Source: a candidate division WOR-1 bacterium RIFOXYB2_FULL_46_45
GTDB taxonomy: Bacteria > Margulisbacteria > WOR-1 > XYC2-FULL-46-14
Assembly (NCBI GenBank): GCA_001771585.1
Contig: MEUE01000003.1
Coordinates: 372,001 to 436,000 of the forward strand
Direction: 5' to 3'
DNA: 64,000 bases
This document shows positions 52,480-60,930 of the stretch, in pieces. The position numbers were made by a program, and so were the translations under genes. The notes under the pieces were generated by a model that searched no databases, had not been told where the DNA came from, and saw only the letters and a program-made list of their open reading frames with translations. Position 1 is the stretch's first letter, and the number at the start of each line of letters is the position of its first letter.

Positions 52480-52902
52480 CTAGTCGTAATCGGCAGTATA
52501 GGGTTTGATCTCAACCACTGAACCAATCGGAAGGATCTCGTTTAAGATCCGGACATTCACCGGCGAAACATGCAGACAGCCGTGGCTCTTGTAGAGGTCT
52601 CCGAGGATTTTGTTGGACAGCTCACAGAAATTATAGTCGTTGAACGCGTCGACACATTCAAAGTTTAATCTTCCGGCTTTTACCTCTTCTATAAGGCCTC
52701 TGATCCGAACCTTTACCTCTTCCGGAAGGACAACCGCGTCGGCGGTGTTGGTCCTGGTCATCAGATTGACCAGAGAGCCGACCATCTTTTCATAAGAAGT
52801 AGAAGTATCGGCTGACACCACCGCGAAAAAGCCGGTTAAGAAAAACAATATTAGCGCGACTAGCGCCTTCCTATTTAATGGTCCGAAATTCCAGCCGGTC
52901 AT
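52480..52902 (-). CDS. Permuted L,D-transpeptidase, N-terminal part with SHGC
   Basis: A 140-residue product: signal or membrane segment at residues 11-31, a helical region, then the L,D-transpeptidase active-site motif SHGC (Ser106-Cys109, in YKSHGCLHVSP) and the closing strand IGSVVEIKPYT. In ordinary YkuD proteins this motif ends the domain; here it begins it. The frame stops at TAG (52482-52480) and continues open to 51259. The ATG at 52902 behind GAGGGGTGGATC is preferred over 52968, which lies inside the upstream gene. Overlaps that gene by 32 bases. Confidence 0.75.
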   Translation of the reverse strand: MTGWNFGPLNRKALVALILFFLTGFFAVVSADTSTSYEKMVGSLVNLMTRTNTADAVVLPEEVKVRIRGLIEEVKAGRLNFECVDAFNDYNFCELSNKILGDLYKSHGCLHVSPVNVRILNEILPIGSVVEIKPYTADYD

Positions 52903-54229
52903 TGATCCACCCCTCAACAATCTTTTTCCTTTCTCCCTCCGCGATCCCTTCCCTGTTAAAGTCGTCAATAATGTTTTCTCTTAAGGCTCCCCAAAAGCTC
53001 CAGTCGTCTTTCAACTTTTTATACCACTTGGACTGTTTGTTTAAGGCCTCGTTATAGACCCTAAGATAATTATATAAACTTAGCGTATCCCTCTTGTCTT
53101 TCGGCAAAGAACCGGAAGTATAATCTTCAAAAGCTCTCTTCATCCTGGGATCAAGGACCGCTTTGTCCCGGGAAGTTAACGGAATCTTGTTATACAAGCG
53201 ATAAAAGGCCTCTTCTTCGGGAACCAGGCGCCCCTCCCTCCCCGCGGTTGAAACAAAATCATAGGTATTTTTATATTCCGAAAAGACCCGGCTTTTTTTA
53301 ACCAGTTTATCAAAGTCCGAAGGTCCGGGCATGGTCAAAATCTCCGCGATCTGGCCGACCACCGAATATTGCTCGAACAAAAGCGGTCCGGCACAATAAC
53401 CGAGCTCCGGATACTTGCTCCTGCCGTCTTTGGTCCAGGTTACCGCGTATTTACCAAAATCGTTCCCCACCCATTTGATTGAAATAAGCTTTCCGTCCTT
53501 GTCATAAGCGGGATCAAAATAATCGTAATATCTCTCCCCCTCCTCTTGCGCAAGATCATCCTGTATGAACTGCGGGACCGGCACCAGCCTCATCTGCTCC
53601 CTGTATTTCCAGATGCCGTTGATCTTTTGCATAACAGCCCCGAAAGGGACCTGCGTTATCCCCGAATAGGTCGGGCTGATATAATGGTCCGTTTTTTTTA
53701 AAATATGATAGGTTCCCGGATCGGTCGGCGTCGCCGTCACAAAATCTTTTTTAAGGGGCATCCCCTTTTTTACATCTTCAAGCATCAGGTAGGCCTGCCG
53801 GGGACCGGGATGCACATACATCTTTACATAGGGCCGATCGTCAACAAAAATATATAAGCGCGAGAGCGTCGGATAGACGACCATGTAAGTATTCCTCTCT
53901 TTAAACAAGGCAGTATATTTTTTTATATCTTCCTCGTTCATCACCACGCTGTCAAAAAAGCTCAGGCTGTTGTCGATAAAACCGGGCGAAGTATCCGAAT
54001 ATGACTTGATGACAAGCTTTGTCCCGGTCGGGATGGTCTTATAAAAAAGATAGATGTCTGAGGGTGAAAAATGCAGACAGCCGTGGCTGTCGTACGGGAA
54101 GCCGAGATAATCGCGGAAATAAGAGGCAAAGTTGGTTTTGTTTAAAATTTCTTTGCTTTTTAAGGCGTAACCAAAAGAGCCGCCTGCCAAAAATAAGGCG
54201 ATCAATATTAAACACAATAGTTTCTTCAT
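52871..54229 (-). CDS. Circularly permuted L,D-transpeptidase-like protein
   Basis: A 452-residue exported protein (signal peptide 1-20). The active-site block SHGCLHFSP (Ser48, His49, Gly50, Cys51) with IPTGTKLVIKSY comes first. The usual N-terminal half follows: strands TYMVVYPTLSRLYIFVDDRP, then the TPTDPGTYHIL block (167-177), QVPFGAV, and NDFGKYAV. Canonical YkuD order is the reverse. The position of the catalytic His (IHTTG in the paralogue) reads GYCAG (277-281) here, so activity is doubtful. Probably acts on peptidoglycan or is a binding protein derived from it. Followed by the paralogue. Confidence 0.8.
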   Translation of the reverse strand: MKKLLCLILIALFLAGGSFGYALKSKEILNKTNFASYFRDYLGFPYDSHGCLHFSPSDIYLFYKTIPTGTKLVIKSYSDTSPGFIDNSLSFFDSVVMNEEDIKKYTALFKERNTYMVVYPTLSRLYIFVDDRPYVKMYVHPGPRQAYLMLEDVKKGMPLKKDFVTATPTDPGTYHILKKTDHYISPTYSGITQVPFGAVMQKINGIWKYREQMRLVPVPQFIQDDLAQEEGERYYDYFDPAYDKDGKLISIKWVGNDFGKYAVTWTKDGRSKYPELGYCAGPLLFEQYSVVGQIAEILTMPGPSDFDKLVKKSRVFSEYKNTYDFVSTAGREGRLVPEEEAFYRLYNKIPLTSRDKAVLDPRMKRAFEDYTSGSLPKDKRDTLSLYNYLRVYNEALNKQSKWYKKLKDDWSFWGALRENIIDDFNREGIAEGERKKIVEGWINDRLEFRTIK

Positions 54230-54243
54230 TAGTTAGCATTATA
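54229..54243 (-). promoter_or_regulatory. -10 element close to start of permuted transpeptidase
   Basis: On the minus strand TATAAT (54243-54238), eight bases, ATG at 54229; no ribosome binding site, so near-leaderless. Confidence 0.55.
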
Positions 54244-54284
54244 CATTATCAATCGGTAAAAAGACGGGAAAAGCGTGTAAAGAA

Positions 54285-54300
54285 GGAAAAAAGTCATAAG
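54285..54300 (+). promoter_or_regulatory. Upstream element, copy E
   Basis: GGAAAAAAGTCATAAG lies 40 nt before GATAAC, a possible -10 of the small outer-membrane gene at 54385. Plus-strand member of the repeated element; fit is weaker after GTCA. Confidence 0.4.
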
Positions 54301-54384
54301 AATCACGAATCTTGTTCTTCTTCAACACTTGAATAAAGGATAACATGCGTTAAGGTCGATCAAATAACAAAGGAGGTGAGAAAA

Positions 54385-54897
54385 ATGAACACCAAAACTT
54401 TTATAAGCATGATCGTGCTCTCAATTATGCTGGTTTCCCTTTCGTTTGCGGCGGACATAGATAGGATGGGAGGGAGATGGGGATTGGGCCTTTTTGGCAC
54501 AACTCCGACTGTCAGAATAAATTTCACGGATAGCGTCAGCACGCAATTAGGAGTGGGGTATCAAGCTCCGAACAGTAACGCGGTCGGATCTCCTCCCGGA
54601 GTGTTTAATGGTCTGCTCTTATTGTCGTTTAAAGGACCGACATTGGGAGAAGGAGGCAAAAACGCCATGACCTGGGGAATTCTGGGAAGAACCTCGTCAA
54701 ATGTCGGGAATGTTTCGGGGAACACTTCAACGGATGTTGGTTTAACAATTGGATTTGAAACATTGATTAATCCCAACTTTGTCGTCGGCGTAACCCTGAT
54801 TCCCGTACAGAACAGAAGCAGTGTGACCGGAGGAGTTTCCAGCAACAGCTGGGACTTCTTAAATGAAGCTCAAATAACCGGCCACATACTTTTATAA
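54385..54897 (+). CDS. Small exported beta-rich outer-membrane protein
   Basis: A 170-residue protein with signal peptide (to SLSFA). A compact barrel-like body of alternating strands follows (RWGLGLFGTTPTVRINF, TQLGVGYQAP, FNGLLLLSF, VGLTIGFETL, FVVGVTLIPV), ending in a strand with terminal leucines. No family recognised. The ATG at 54385 follows AGGAGGTGAG; a GTG at 54376 lies in the ribosome binding site. A strong terminator follows. Confidence 0.7.
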   Translation: MNTKTFISMIVLSIMLVSLSFAADIDRMGGRWGLGLFGTTPTVRINFTDSVSTQLGVGYQAPNSNAVGSPPGVFNGLLLLSFKGPTLGEGGKNAMTWGILGRTSSNVGNVSGNTSTDVGLTIGFETLINPNFVVGVTLIPVQNRSSVTGGVSSNSWDFLNEAQITGHILL

Positions 54898-54924
54898 ACA
54901 GCTTATTGACTGTTAAGCTTTTTA

Positions 54925-54954
54925 AGCCTCTATTTAAAAATAGGGGCTTTTTTT
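54925..54954 (+). terminator. Intrinsic terminator
   Basis: Stem AGCCTCTATTT / AAATAGGGGCT with a two-base apex (one C/G to U/G wobble) followed by TTTTTTT. Ends transcription of the small outer-membrane gene. Confidence 0.88.
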
Positions 54955-54980
54955 GTTTTTGTGGGAATAAGGAGCATAAA

Positions 54981-55781
54981 ATGAAAAAATATATCCTTTT
55001 TATCGCACTTTTACTTTTTTTGACCGGCTGCGGAAAGGTTCTCCTAACCCAAAGGCAGCAGCTTTTGCTCGTCTCCGACTACGACATGCGGGCTCTGGGA
55101 TCACAACAGTATCAGGAAATATTATCCAAATCAAAGGTTGTCCGCGATACAAATGATTACCAAAGGGTCTTGCGGGTTGGGAACCGGATTGCCGGGGCGG
55201 TTGACGATTTTGCCCGCTCCCAAGGAATCGAAGAATATACCATGGGATATAAATGGGAATTCAATTTAATAGATGACAACAAGGCAATGAATGCTTTTTG
55301 CCTGCCCGGAGGAAAGATCGCCGTCTACACCGGGTTACTTCCAGTCACAAAGGATGACACCGGACTGGCGGTGGTGCTGGCCCATGAGATCGCTCACGCC
55401 CTGGCAAAACACGGCGAAGAACGGATGAGCCATATCCTGCTTTTAGAATTCGGCGGCGCAACCCTATCAAACGCCATAAAAGAACAACCCGAAGAAACCA
55501 AAAAGAATCTGCTCTTGGCTTTTGGCATAGGAGCCAATGTTGGGGTACTGCTTCCATACAACCGGCTTCAGGAGAGCGAAGCCGACCGGATTGGGCTGTC
55601 GATGATGGCCTATGCCGGCTATGATCCCCATGTAGCGTTAGCCCTATGGAGCAGGATGGAAAAACTTGAAACCTCCCGCCCGCCGGAGTTTCTATCCACC
55701 CATCCCCTTTCTTCCGAAAGGATAAAAGCTATTAAGGAGGAAATACCCGAAGCGATGAAGTATTATCGTTTGTATAAATAA
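54981..55781 (+). CDS. M48-family metalloprotease lipoprotein
   Basis: A 266-residue lipoprotein (lipobox LTGC at residues 14-17). Peptidase M48 domain with HEIAHA (HExxH), the third ligand Glu in NRLQESEADRIGLSMM, and THPLSSERI near the end, as in the BepA/LoiP group. Outer-membrane or periplasmic quality-control protease. The ATG at 54981 behind AAGGAG is used. Confidence 0.92.
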   Translation: MKKYILFIALLLFLTGCGKVLLTQRQQLLLVSDYDMRALGSQQYQEILSKSKVVRDTNDYQRVLRVGNRIAGAVDDFARSQGIEEYTMGYKWEFNLIDDNKAMNAFCLPGGKIAVYTGLLPVTKDDTGLAVVLAHEIAHALAKHGEERMSHILLLEFGGATLSNAIKEQPEETKKNLLLAFGIGANVGVLLPYNRLQESEADRIGLSMMAYAGYDPHVALALWSRMEKLETSRPPEFLSTHPLSSERIKAIKEEIPEAMKYYRLYK

Positions 55782-55788
55782 TTTAGGA

Positions 55789-56547
55789 TTACTTGTGCCT
55801 TCCGGCCGCCAGCACCAGCGCGCTTCGAAAAATTAGTTTTACATCCAGAAAGGGAGACCAATTCGCGATATACCAGGTTTCAAGTTCCGCATGTTCCTGG
55901 TCGGACGCGTAATCGCCTTTTAAGGCCAAAACGATCGGAATTAGTCCGGGAGCCAATAATTGTCTTATCTTCCTCCAGTTTGCCGGCAGCGAAAGAGAAG
56001 GTAAATTTAATTCCGCTTCCGGCTTGGGCCGGGGACCGACCATGGTCATTTGGCCAAAAAGAATCTGCCCAAATTGCGGCCATTCGTCCAATCCGGACTT
56101 TCTTATCGGCCTTCCGGTAGGAATAACTCTGGGGTCGTAGTCCGGTTTAAACGACAAAAGATGTTCCAGCTGCGTTTTAAGATCGATCGGCTTTACATCT
56201 TTATACATAGTTCTAAACTTTAACAGTCCGAATGAATTGCCGTCTTTCCCTTCGCGTTGTTGAGAAAAGAAAACCGGCCCCCAGGACATTGCTTGAATCA
56301 ACGGAATTATTGTAAGCGCTATGGGAATCAAACAAGCTGTGCCGGAGATCCCGAAGGATATATCCATCATTCTCTTAATTATCTTGTAACGCGTTTTTGA
56401 TAAATTACACCAGGACAAATTGTCTAAAGGGAAATCGCGGCCCTTAACATAAGATGCGGCCTTTTTTAAATAAGGCCCGGCGGTAGCATCCAAATAGTTC
56501 CTTGCCCCCCTTTGGAGCATCGCCGAGGTTCCGGTTAGCGCGAACAT
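55789..56547 (-). CDS. Sugar transferase (WcaJ/RfbP type)
   Basis: A 252-residue polyprenyl-phosphate sugar phosphotransferase. One membrane segment lies at about 68-92 (FGISGTACLIPIALTIIPLI); then GPVFFSQQREGKDGNSFGLLKFRTM, the RKSGLDEWPQ motif (usually DELPQ) and GPRPKPE. It loads the first sugar on a lipid carrier for exopolysaccharide. It lacks the multi-helix N-terminus of WcaJ. The nearby export gene supports a small exopolysaccharide cluster. Confidence 0.88.
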   Translation of the reverse strand: MFALTGTSAMLQRGARNYLDATAGPYLKKAASYVKGRDFPLDNLSWCNLSKTRYKIIKRMMDISFGISGTACLIPIALTIIPLIQAMSWGPVFFSQQREGKDGNSFGLLKFRTMYKDVKPIDLKTQLEHLLSFKPDYDPRVIPTGRPIRKSGLDEWPQFGQILFGQMTMVGPRPKPEAELNLPSLSLPANWRKIRQLLAPGLIPIVLALKGDYASDQEHAELETWYIANWSPFLDVKLIFRSALVLAAGRHK

Positions 56548-56564
56548 TTTTATCTTTACTCCTC

Positions 56565-57155
56565 TTATTTATGGAACGTCGCGTAGAGGCCGGCAGCTAC
56601 CGCCAGCCCGGCGGTTATTTTATACCAATTCGCTTCCCAACCTTCGCTTTTTTCGCCGACTTCTACCGAAACAATATCGCCGTCCCTGATCTCGCCAATA
56701 TAATTTCCTCCGGTATACGCCCTTGCCTCCGCTATTGAATCGGCCTCCTTTACCTCCCAGGTCTTGGTTTTAAAATTGTGTTGGACAACATAGGTCTGGC
56801 GGGGAGTAAGATAAACAAGCACTTGAGGGTCTTTAATATATTTGGCAAATTCGGCGGAAAGGTAGTCGTTAAAGGCGTTGAGCGTTTGCCCCTGGGCATA
56901 AACCCTTCCAAGCAAGGGGAGAGAGATCGTCCCATCGGGAGCGATGGCCTGTTTTGTGTCCAGTTCTTTTTGGCCGATTATTTTAACTTCCAGCCGGTCG
57001 TTTTGGGAGAGAAAATAATCCAGAGCAAAGACCCTTCCGCATAAAATCGGCGAGATAAAACATATTAATAAAAATACGCTTGCCGCCCTGGCTCGACGCT
57101 TTGATTCCCACAAAAGCATCAATAGGGCGACCACAACGGATATTTTTCTTGTCAT
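56565..57155 (-). CDS. Polysaccharide export protein (Wza-like)
   Basis: A 196-residue exported protein with the Poly_export/SLBB start DYFLSQNDRLEVKIIG, APDGTISLPLLGRVYAQGQT, and the YIKDPQVLVYL strand, then a short SLBB-like end and a C-terminal hydrophobic segment. The N-terminal signal region is long, with a basic stretch (ESKRRARAASV) between hydrophobic parts; a later ATG (57107) may be the true start. Shorter than Wza; probably a minimal periplasmic export subunit. Upstream is a GAAAAAAGTCCAT element (57211-57222). Confidence 0.82.
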   Translation of the reverse strand: MTRKISVVVALLMLLWESKRRARAASVFLLICFISPILCGRVFALDYFLSQNDRLEVKIIGQKELDTKQAIAPDGTISLPLLGRVYAQGQTLNAFNDYLSAEFAKYIKDPQVLVYLTPRQTYVVQHNFKTKTWEVKEADSIAEARAYTGGNYIGEIRDGDIVSVEVGEKSEGWEANWYKITAGLAVAAGLYATFHK

Positions 57156-57280
57156 CCTATAAGCTTAAAAGATTTCATTCGGATAGAAAAGGCGGCTATT
57201 CTGCGGAAAATGGACTTTTTTCTTGGCAAAAGAAAAGGGCTCCGGTTAAAGAGCCCCATTCTTAATTAAAAATTCAGATT

Positions 57281-58051
57281 CTAGAATATGATTCCGTATC
57301 CAAGCTTAAGATCCATCCCTTTCAAAGCCGGCTGGTCGACGGCATATTTAAGTCCGGCGTAACCGATCTCAACATTAACTATCCCCATTTCCGGGACATT
57401 ATAGTTTAGACCCAAATACGCTTCTACCCCCCATCTGCCGGTTCTTCCCTCGTTAACTTTTACGGGAAGAAGATACGCGCCACCCACATACCAGGTAAGA
57501 GGCAGACCCATATCGGGCAGGAATGGAGTGATATAGTAAACGGCTCCGAGCTTCGCGGAAACGGCTTTCACCTCGTCATTTCCGTTCGGATTCGTGCCGT
57601 AGACATAATTAACTCCGATCCTTGCCGACAGGCCCCGGGTAACTATTCCCGAAAGATCGTAATCAAAGTTACCCGAAAAACCGACCAAGCCCGCGTCAAG
57701 CCCTCCGTTAATATAAAGCCCCACCCCTCTCCCCGCTTCCGGAGTAGGATTGACAATTATAACCGGAGTAGGATTGACGATAATGCTGGTTGGAGCCGGC
57801 ACAACCGGTACCGCGTTTTCCATCTCGTCTTTCAGCTTGTACCAGCGGGCCAGCGTTGCCGCTTTTTCCTCATGCAGCAATTTGATCCTGGCCTTATTAT
57901 TGGCTTGCTTGGCCGTGGCCAGCTTGGCGTCCACCACATTCAGGTAATCCCTGACCGCCTGCTTCTCCTCTTCCATGGTCCGGCCAAAAGTCATCCCGGC
58001 AGCGGCCACCACAAAAGTAAAAGCAAATAGACAAATAACAAATTTCTTCAT
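57281..58051 (-). CDS. Signal peptide / coiled-coil / beta-barrel envelope protein, second copy
   Basis: A 256-residue exported protein with signal peptide (1-23), coiled coil (about 26-82, QAVRDYLNVVDAKLATAKQA), a Pro/Val linker with a repeated IIVNPTP unit, and a barrel-like region of about 150 residues ending GYGIIF. Same architecture as the gene at 12301-13059, with low identity in the barrel. AAGGAGGTGA precedes the ATG. A possible small family of peptidoglycan-reaching outer-membrane barrels. Confidence 0.75.
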   Translation of the reverse strand: MKKFVICLFAFTFVVAAAGMTFGRTMEEEKQAVRDYLNVVDAKLATAKQANNKARIKLLHEEKAATLARWYKLKDEMENAVPVVPAPTSIIVNPTPVIIVNPTPEAGRGVGLYINGGLDAGLVGFSGNFDYDLSGIVTRGLSARIGVNYVYGTNPNGNDEVKAVSAKLGAVYYITPFLPDMGLPLTWYVGGAYLLPVKVNEGRTGRWGVEAYLGLNYNVPEMGIVNVEIGYAGLKYAVDQPALKGMDLKLGYGIIF

Positions 58052-58070
58052 TCTTTTTCACCTCCTTTTT

Positions 58071-58451
58071 TTAGTGATGTTTTTTCCATTGCCCGTAACT
58101 GATAAATTTTTCTTTCTTATAAACAACGCGGTAGTTTTTCGGGACTTTAAACAAATGCGCCGGAACATAGGCGCGTTCTACGGCGCCCCACGGGCCTTTA
58201 TATTGGCTTGATCGGTACCAACGGTCTCCTCTGGGCGACCACCAGAAGCCGTTATAAAAAAAGACGTCATAACTGACATTCGGGACATAATAAATACCGG
58301 TCCGCGGGATCATGACTACGTGCGGGGGCTCCGACACTACAATTGGCGGCGGACCCAGGTTAATATTGACATTAAGCTCCGCTTTGGCTATGCCGGCAGA
58401 TGCCGCAAAGATTAAAACAAATCCAAAGAGACAGCAAAAAAACTTTTTCAT
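58071..58451 (-). CDS. Exported aromatic-rich small protein
   Basis: A 126-residue protein with signal peptide (1-24). The mature part is rich in Pro, Tyr and Trp (VSEPPHVVMIPRTGIYYVP, FFYNGFWWSPRGDRWYRSS). This wording is common in uncharacterised periplasmic proteins of soil and sediment bacteria. Function unknown. GGGGGGA precedes the ATG; it is followed by the coiled-coil barrel gene 19 bases on. Confidence 0.75.
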   Translation of the reverse strand: MKKFFCCLFGFVLIFAASAGIAKAELNVNINLGPPPIVVSEPPHVVMIPRTGIYYVPNVSYDVFFYNGFWWSPRGDRWYRSSQYKGPWGAVERAYVPAHLFKVPKNYRVVYKKEKFISYGQWKKHH

Positions 58452-58465
58452 TTTATCCCCCTTTT

Positions 58466-58615
58466 TTATACTACCGGTTTACCTTGAATAAGCCGAACCA
58501 AAATCATCACAATTGCTACCACCAGCAGAATGTGAATAAGCCCGCCAATAGTGGTCGCCGTCACCAAGCCTAAAACCCAGAAAATAAGCAGAATTATTGC
58601 GATAGTTTCAAGCAT
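58466..58615 (-). CDS. lmo0937-like 49-aa membrane protein
   Basis: A 49-residue protein: MLETIAIILLIFWVLGL, a short TATTIGG turn, IHILLVVAIVMILVRLIQG and a KPVV end. Two membrane helices in the layout of the widespread lmo0937/DUF5670 family, whose role is unknown but which is often linked to stress. GGGGAGGTG precedes the ATG at 58615. Confidence 0.82.
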   Translation of the reverse strand: MLETIAIILLIFWVLGLVTATTIGGLIHILLVVAIVMILVRLIQGKPVV

Positions 58616-58632
58616 GTTACACCTCCCCTTAT

Positions 58633-58995
58633 TTAATCTTCCGTCTCCGTTAATTCTTTTATCTTGGCAATCAAATGTTTGGGATCAAAGGGCTTGACCA
58701 GCACCAGGTCGGGAATGCCAATTTTTTCTTTGTCCGGATTTCCGGTGATCACGATGATTTTTATTTTGATCCCCTTTTGCCGGATAATGCTCAAAACATC
58801 GGAACCGCTTAGGTGCGGAGTTTTAAGGTCAAGCAAAAGCAGGTCGTAAACATTGTTGGACAAGCTGTCCAAGCCCCTCAAAGAATCGGAAAAGGCCGAA
58901 ATTTGATACCCTTCGGATCTGATGATTTTTGTCAATTCCTCGCAGAAGACCTCGTCGTCATCGATTAAAATAATCTTCCCTTTATTTTTTTTCAT
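58633..58995 (-). CDS. Stand-alone receiver protein
   Basis: A 120-residue CheY-like receiver without an output domain: IDDDE, phospho-acceptor Asp in LLLLDLKTPH, Thr in IVITGNP, Lys in LVKPFDPK. The ATG at 58995 is eight bases after TATAAT; a TTG at 59004 overlaps the -10. Paralogue of the receiver at 59084-59476. Downstream of an upstream-element copy. Confidence 0.9.
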   Translation of the reverse strand: MKKNKGKIILIDDDEVFCEELTKIIRSEGYQISAFSDSLRGLDSLSNNVYDLLLLDLKTPHLSGSDVLSIIRQKGIKIKIIVITGNPDKEKIGIPDLVLVKPFDPKHLIAKIKELTETED

Positions 58996-59003
58996 TATGA
59001 GCA

Positions 59004-59009
59004 ATTATA
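59004..59009 (-). promoter_or_regulatory. -10 element of stand-alone receiver
   Basis: TATAAT on the minus strand eight bases before the ATG at 58995. The upstream element (copy B) ends exactly 42 nt before it and no -35 consensus lies between. Confidence 0.6.
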
Positions 59010-59043
59010 AGCGGACGCGGCCTAAGACAGCAGTGGGGAACTC

Positions 59044-59064
59044 CCTATTAAATTGACTTTTTTC
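59044..59064 (-). promoter_or_regulatory. Upstream element, copy B
   Basis: On the minus strand GAAAAAAGTCAATTTAATAG lies 42 nt upstream of the TATAAT of the receiver gene. It matches copy A in 16 or more consecutive bases. Confidence 0.55.
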
Positions 59065-59083
59065 TGTTTTTCAAAAGAGCGGG

Positions 59084-59476
59084 TTAGCCGGCCAGCAGTT
59101 CATTGATCTTGGCCAAAAGCAGTTCCGGATCAAAGGGCTTATTAAATATAAAATCGGCAAACCCAAGTTCGTCCGAATCGGTTGAATCGTTTAAAGCTTG
59201 CTTCCCCAAAAAGGAACTAAAAATAGGATTGCCGGTAATAATAATTATCTTTGTTTTTAGACCCCGTTCTTTGGCGGCTTTTAAAATCTCCCTTCCGCCT
59301 ATTTTGGGCATCTTAAGGTCGAGCAGGAGAAGTCCATAATTATTTTTGAGCAACTTGTTGAGCCCCAGTTCCGAATTAGAATAAGCCTCCGCCTCAAAAC
59401 CTTCCTCCTTCAAAAGCTGAGACAACTCCCGGCAGAGCAATTCGTCGTCATCGATTAATATTATTTTTTTATTCAC
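59084..59476 (-). CDS. Receiver protein coupled to PAS histidine kinase
   Basis: A 130-residue CheY-like receiver: IDDDE, Asp in LLLLDLKMPK, Thr in IIITGNP, Lys in NKPFDPE. Compared with its neighbour it has about 10 extra residues between beta-4 and beta-5 (NDSTDSDELG). No output domain. Overlaps the kinase stop by four bases, so it is the kinase's cognate receiver. Confidence 0.92.
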   Translation of the reverse strand: MNKKIILIDDDELLCRELSQLLKEEGFEAEAYSNSELGLNKLLKNNYGLLLLDLKMPKIGGREILKAAKERGLKTKIIIITGNPIFSSFLGKQALNDSTDSDELGFADFIFNKPFDPELLLAKINELLAG

Positions 59477-60930
59477 TTGCCCGGCTCCGACAAAGGAAGA
59501 CGGATAACAAAAGCGGCTCCTTCCCCTTTTTGGCTGAATGCTTCAATTCTCCCCCCATGCAAAGCGGCAATCTGGGAACAGACCGCCAGCCCCAGCCCCG
59601 TCCCCCTGGTCTTTCGGGTAAAGAAGGGGCGAAAAATTTCCGTTAAATCGGCAGGGTCAATCCCCGCCCCGTCGTCTTTGATCTTTATTGCGACCTCCGA
59701 ATTTTCTTTCTCTAATTCGCACTCGATTTCAATTCTTCCTTTTTTATTCGGAAGCGCCTCAAAGGCATTGTTTAAGATATTGGCAAAGACCTCCCGCAAT
59801 TGGGTCGGATCGGCCGCAATAAAAACCGGTTGAAATTCATTAAAATTATTTTTGGTCTCGGCCTTCCATTCCTTGAATTTGTTGCGGGACTGGGTGATCG
59901 ATTCTTTTAAAACCGCCATGAGATCGACTTTTTTCAATGAGGGTGGTTTTATCTTGGAATAATACAAAAGATTGTTTATGATCTGCTCCGAGTCGCCGAT
60001 CGTCTTTTCAATATTGGCGATATTATCGGAGAAGAGTTTTTGCGGGTCTTTTCTCTTAATATTGTAGGCCGCCAATCTCATAACCCCCAGCGGGTTTCTC
60101 AACTCATGGGCAACGGTGGCGGCCAACGCCCCGATATCGGAAAGCCGCTTCAAAACCAGCTCGGCATGCTTACGCTCTGTGATGTCGCGGGCGACATGGA
60201 CACTGCCGATAAATTTTCCGTCCCTATTACAGATCGGCGTCGTGCTGACCATAAAATCGCCCCCCAATTTGGGCTCATGAACCTCAACCATGTGTTCTTT
60301 GGCGTCGCGGCAGGTTTGAGCGTGCGGACAAAAACTTGCCTCCTTCTCCATTCCATGCACTATTTTATAACAATATTGGCCTATGGCCTGTTCCTTTTCT
60401 ATCCCTAAACGTTGCGCCATCGGCTTGTTAATTTTAATGATTTTATGTTCTTGGTTCATAATGGCGATCAAATCAGGGACGGTATCAAAGGTCTGCTCCC
60501 ACTCGTCTTTGGCTTGTTTTAGCGACTCCTCGTACCGCTTGCGTTCGGTGATATCGCTAAAAACAACGGCAAATCGGCGGGATGCGGGGCGGTAAGCATG
60601 CACCTGATACCAGCGCTTAAGCACCTTAGAAAAATTTTCAAAAGTCGCCGGCTTGCCGGTCAGCGCGACATTGCCGTAGGTCTCAATCCAAAAGGGTTCC
60701 AGTCCGGGCATAATTTTTTTCGCGCGGCGGCCAACCACCTTTGATCTCTTAAGGCCGGTCAGCCGCTCAAAGGCCGGATTTATTTCTATAAATCTATAAT
60801 CGACCGGCCGGCCGCTTTTATCGCAGATGATCTCATGCAGGGCGAACCCTTCGTTCATATTGTCGAACAACTGCTTATATTGCCCTTTTTTATTTTTTGT
60901 TTTTATGTTTTTTTTGATCTTATCGGTCAT
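59473..60930 (-). CDS. PAS-PAS soluble sensor histidine kinase
   Basis: A 485-residue kinase without membrane segments: PAS 1 (about 15-125), PAS 2 (about 145-255, with Cys pair CPHAQTC), dimerisation domain with His in VAHELRNPLGV, and HATPase with N-box FANILNNAFEALP, DDGAGI and GTGLGLAV. A cytoplasmic sensor of redox or ligand state. Leads an operon with the receiver at 59084. TAAAAT lies exactly six bases before the ATG. Confidence 0.93.
   Translation of the reverse strand: MTDKIKKNIKTKNKKGQYKQLFDNMNEGFALHEIICDKSGRPVDYRFIEINPAFERLTGLKRSKVVGRRAKKIMPGLEPFWIETYGNVALTGKPATFENFSKVLKRWYQVHAYRPASRRFAVVFSDITERKRYEESLKQAKDEWEQTFDTVPDLIAIMNQEHKIIKINKPMAQRLGIEKEQAIGQYCYKIVHGMEKEASFCPHAQTCRDAKEHMVEVHEPKLGGDFMVSTTPICNRDGKFIGSVHVARDITERKHAELVLKRLSDIGALAATVAHELRNPLGVMRLAAYNIKRKDPQKLFSDNIANIEKTIGDSEQIINNLLYYSKIKPPSLKKVDLMAVLKESITQSRNKFKEWKAETKNNFNEFQPVFIAADPTQLREVFANILNNAFEALPNKKGRIEIECELEKENSEVAIKIKDDGAGIDPADLTEIFRPFFTRKTRGTGLGLAVCSQIAALHGGRIEAFSQKGEGAAFVIRLPLSEPGK

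Noticed and set aside
52480-52482. TAG as a generally reassigned sense codon
   Set aside because: TAG ends lpdA and ktrA at the expected family lengths, so it is a normal stop here; only local readthrough or mutation remains possible.
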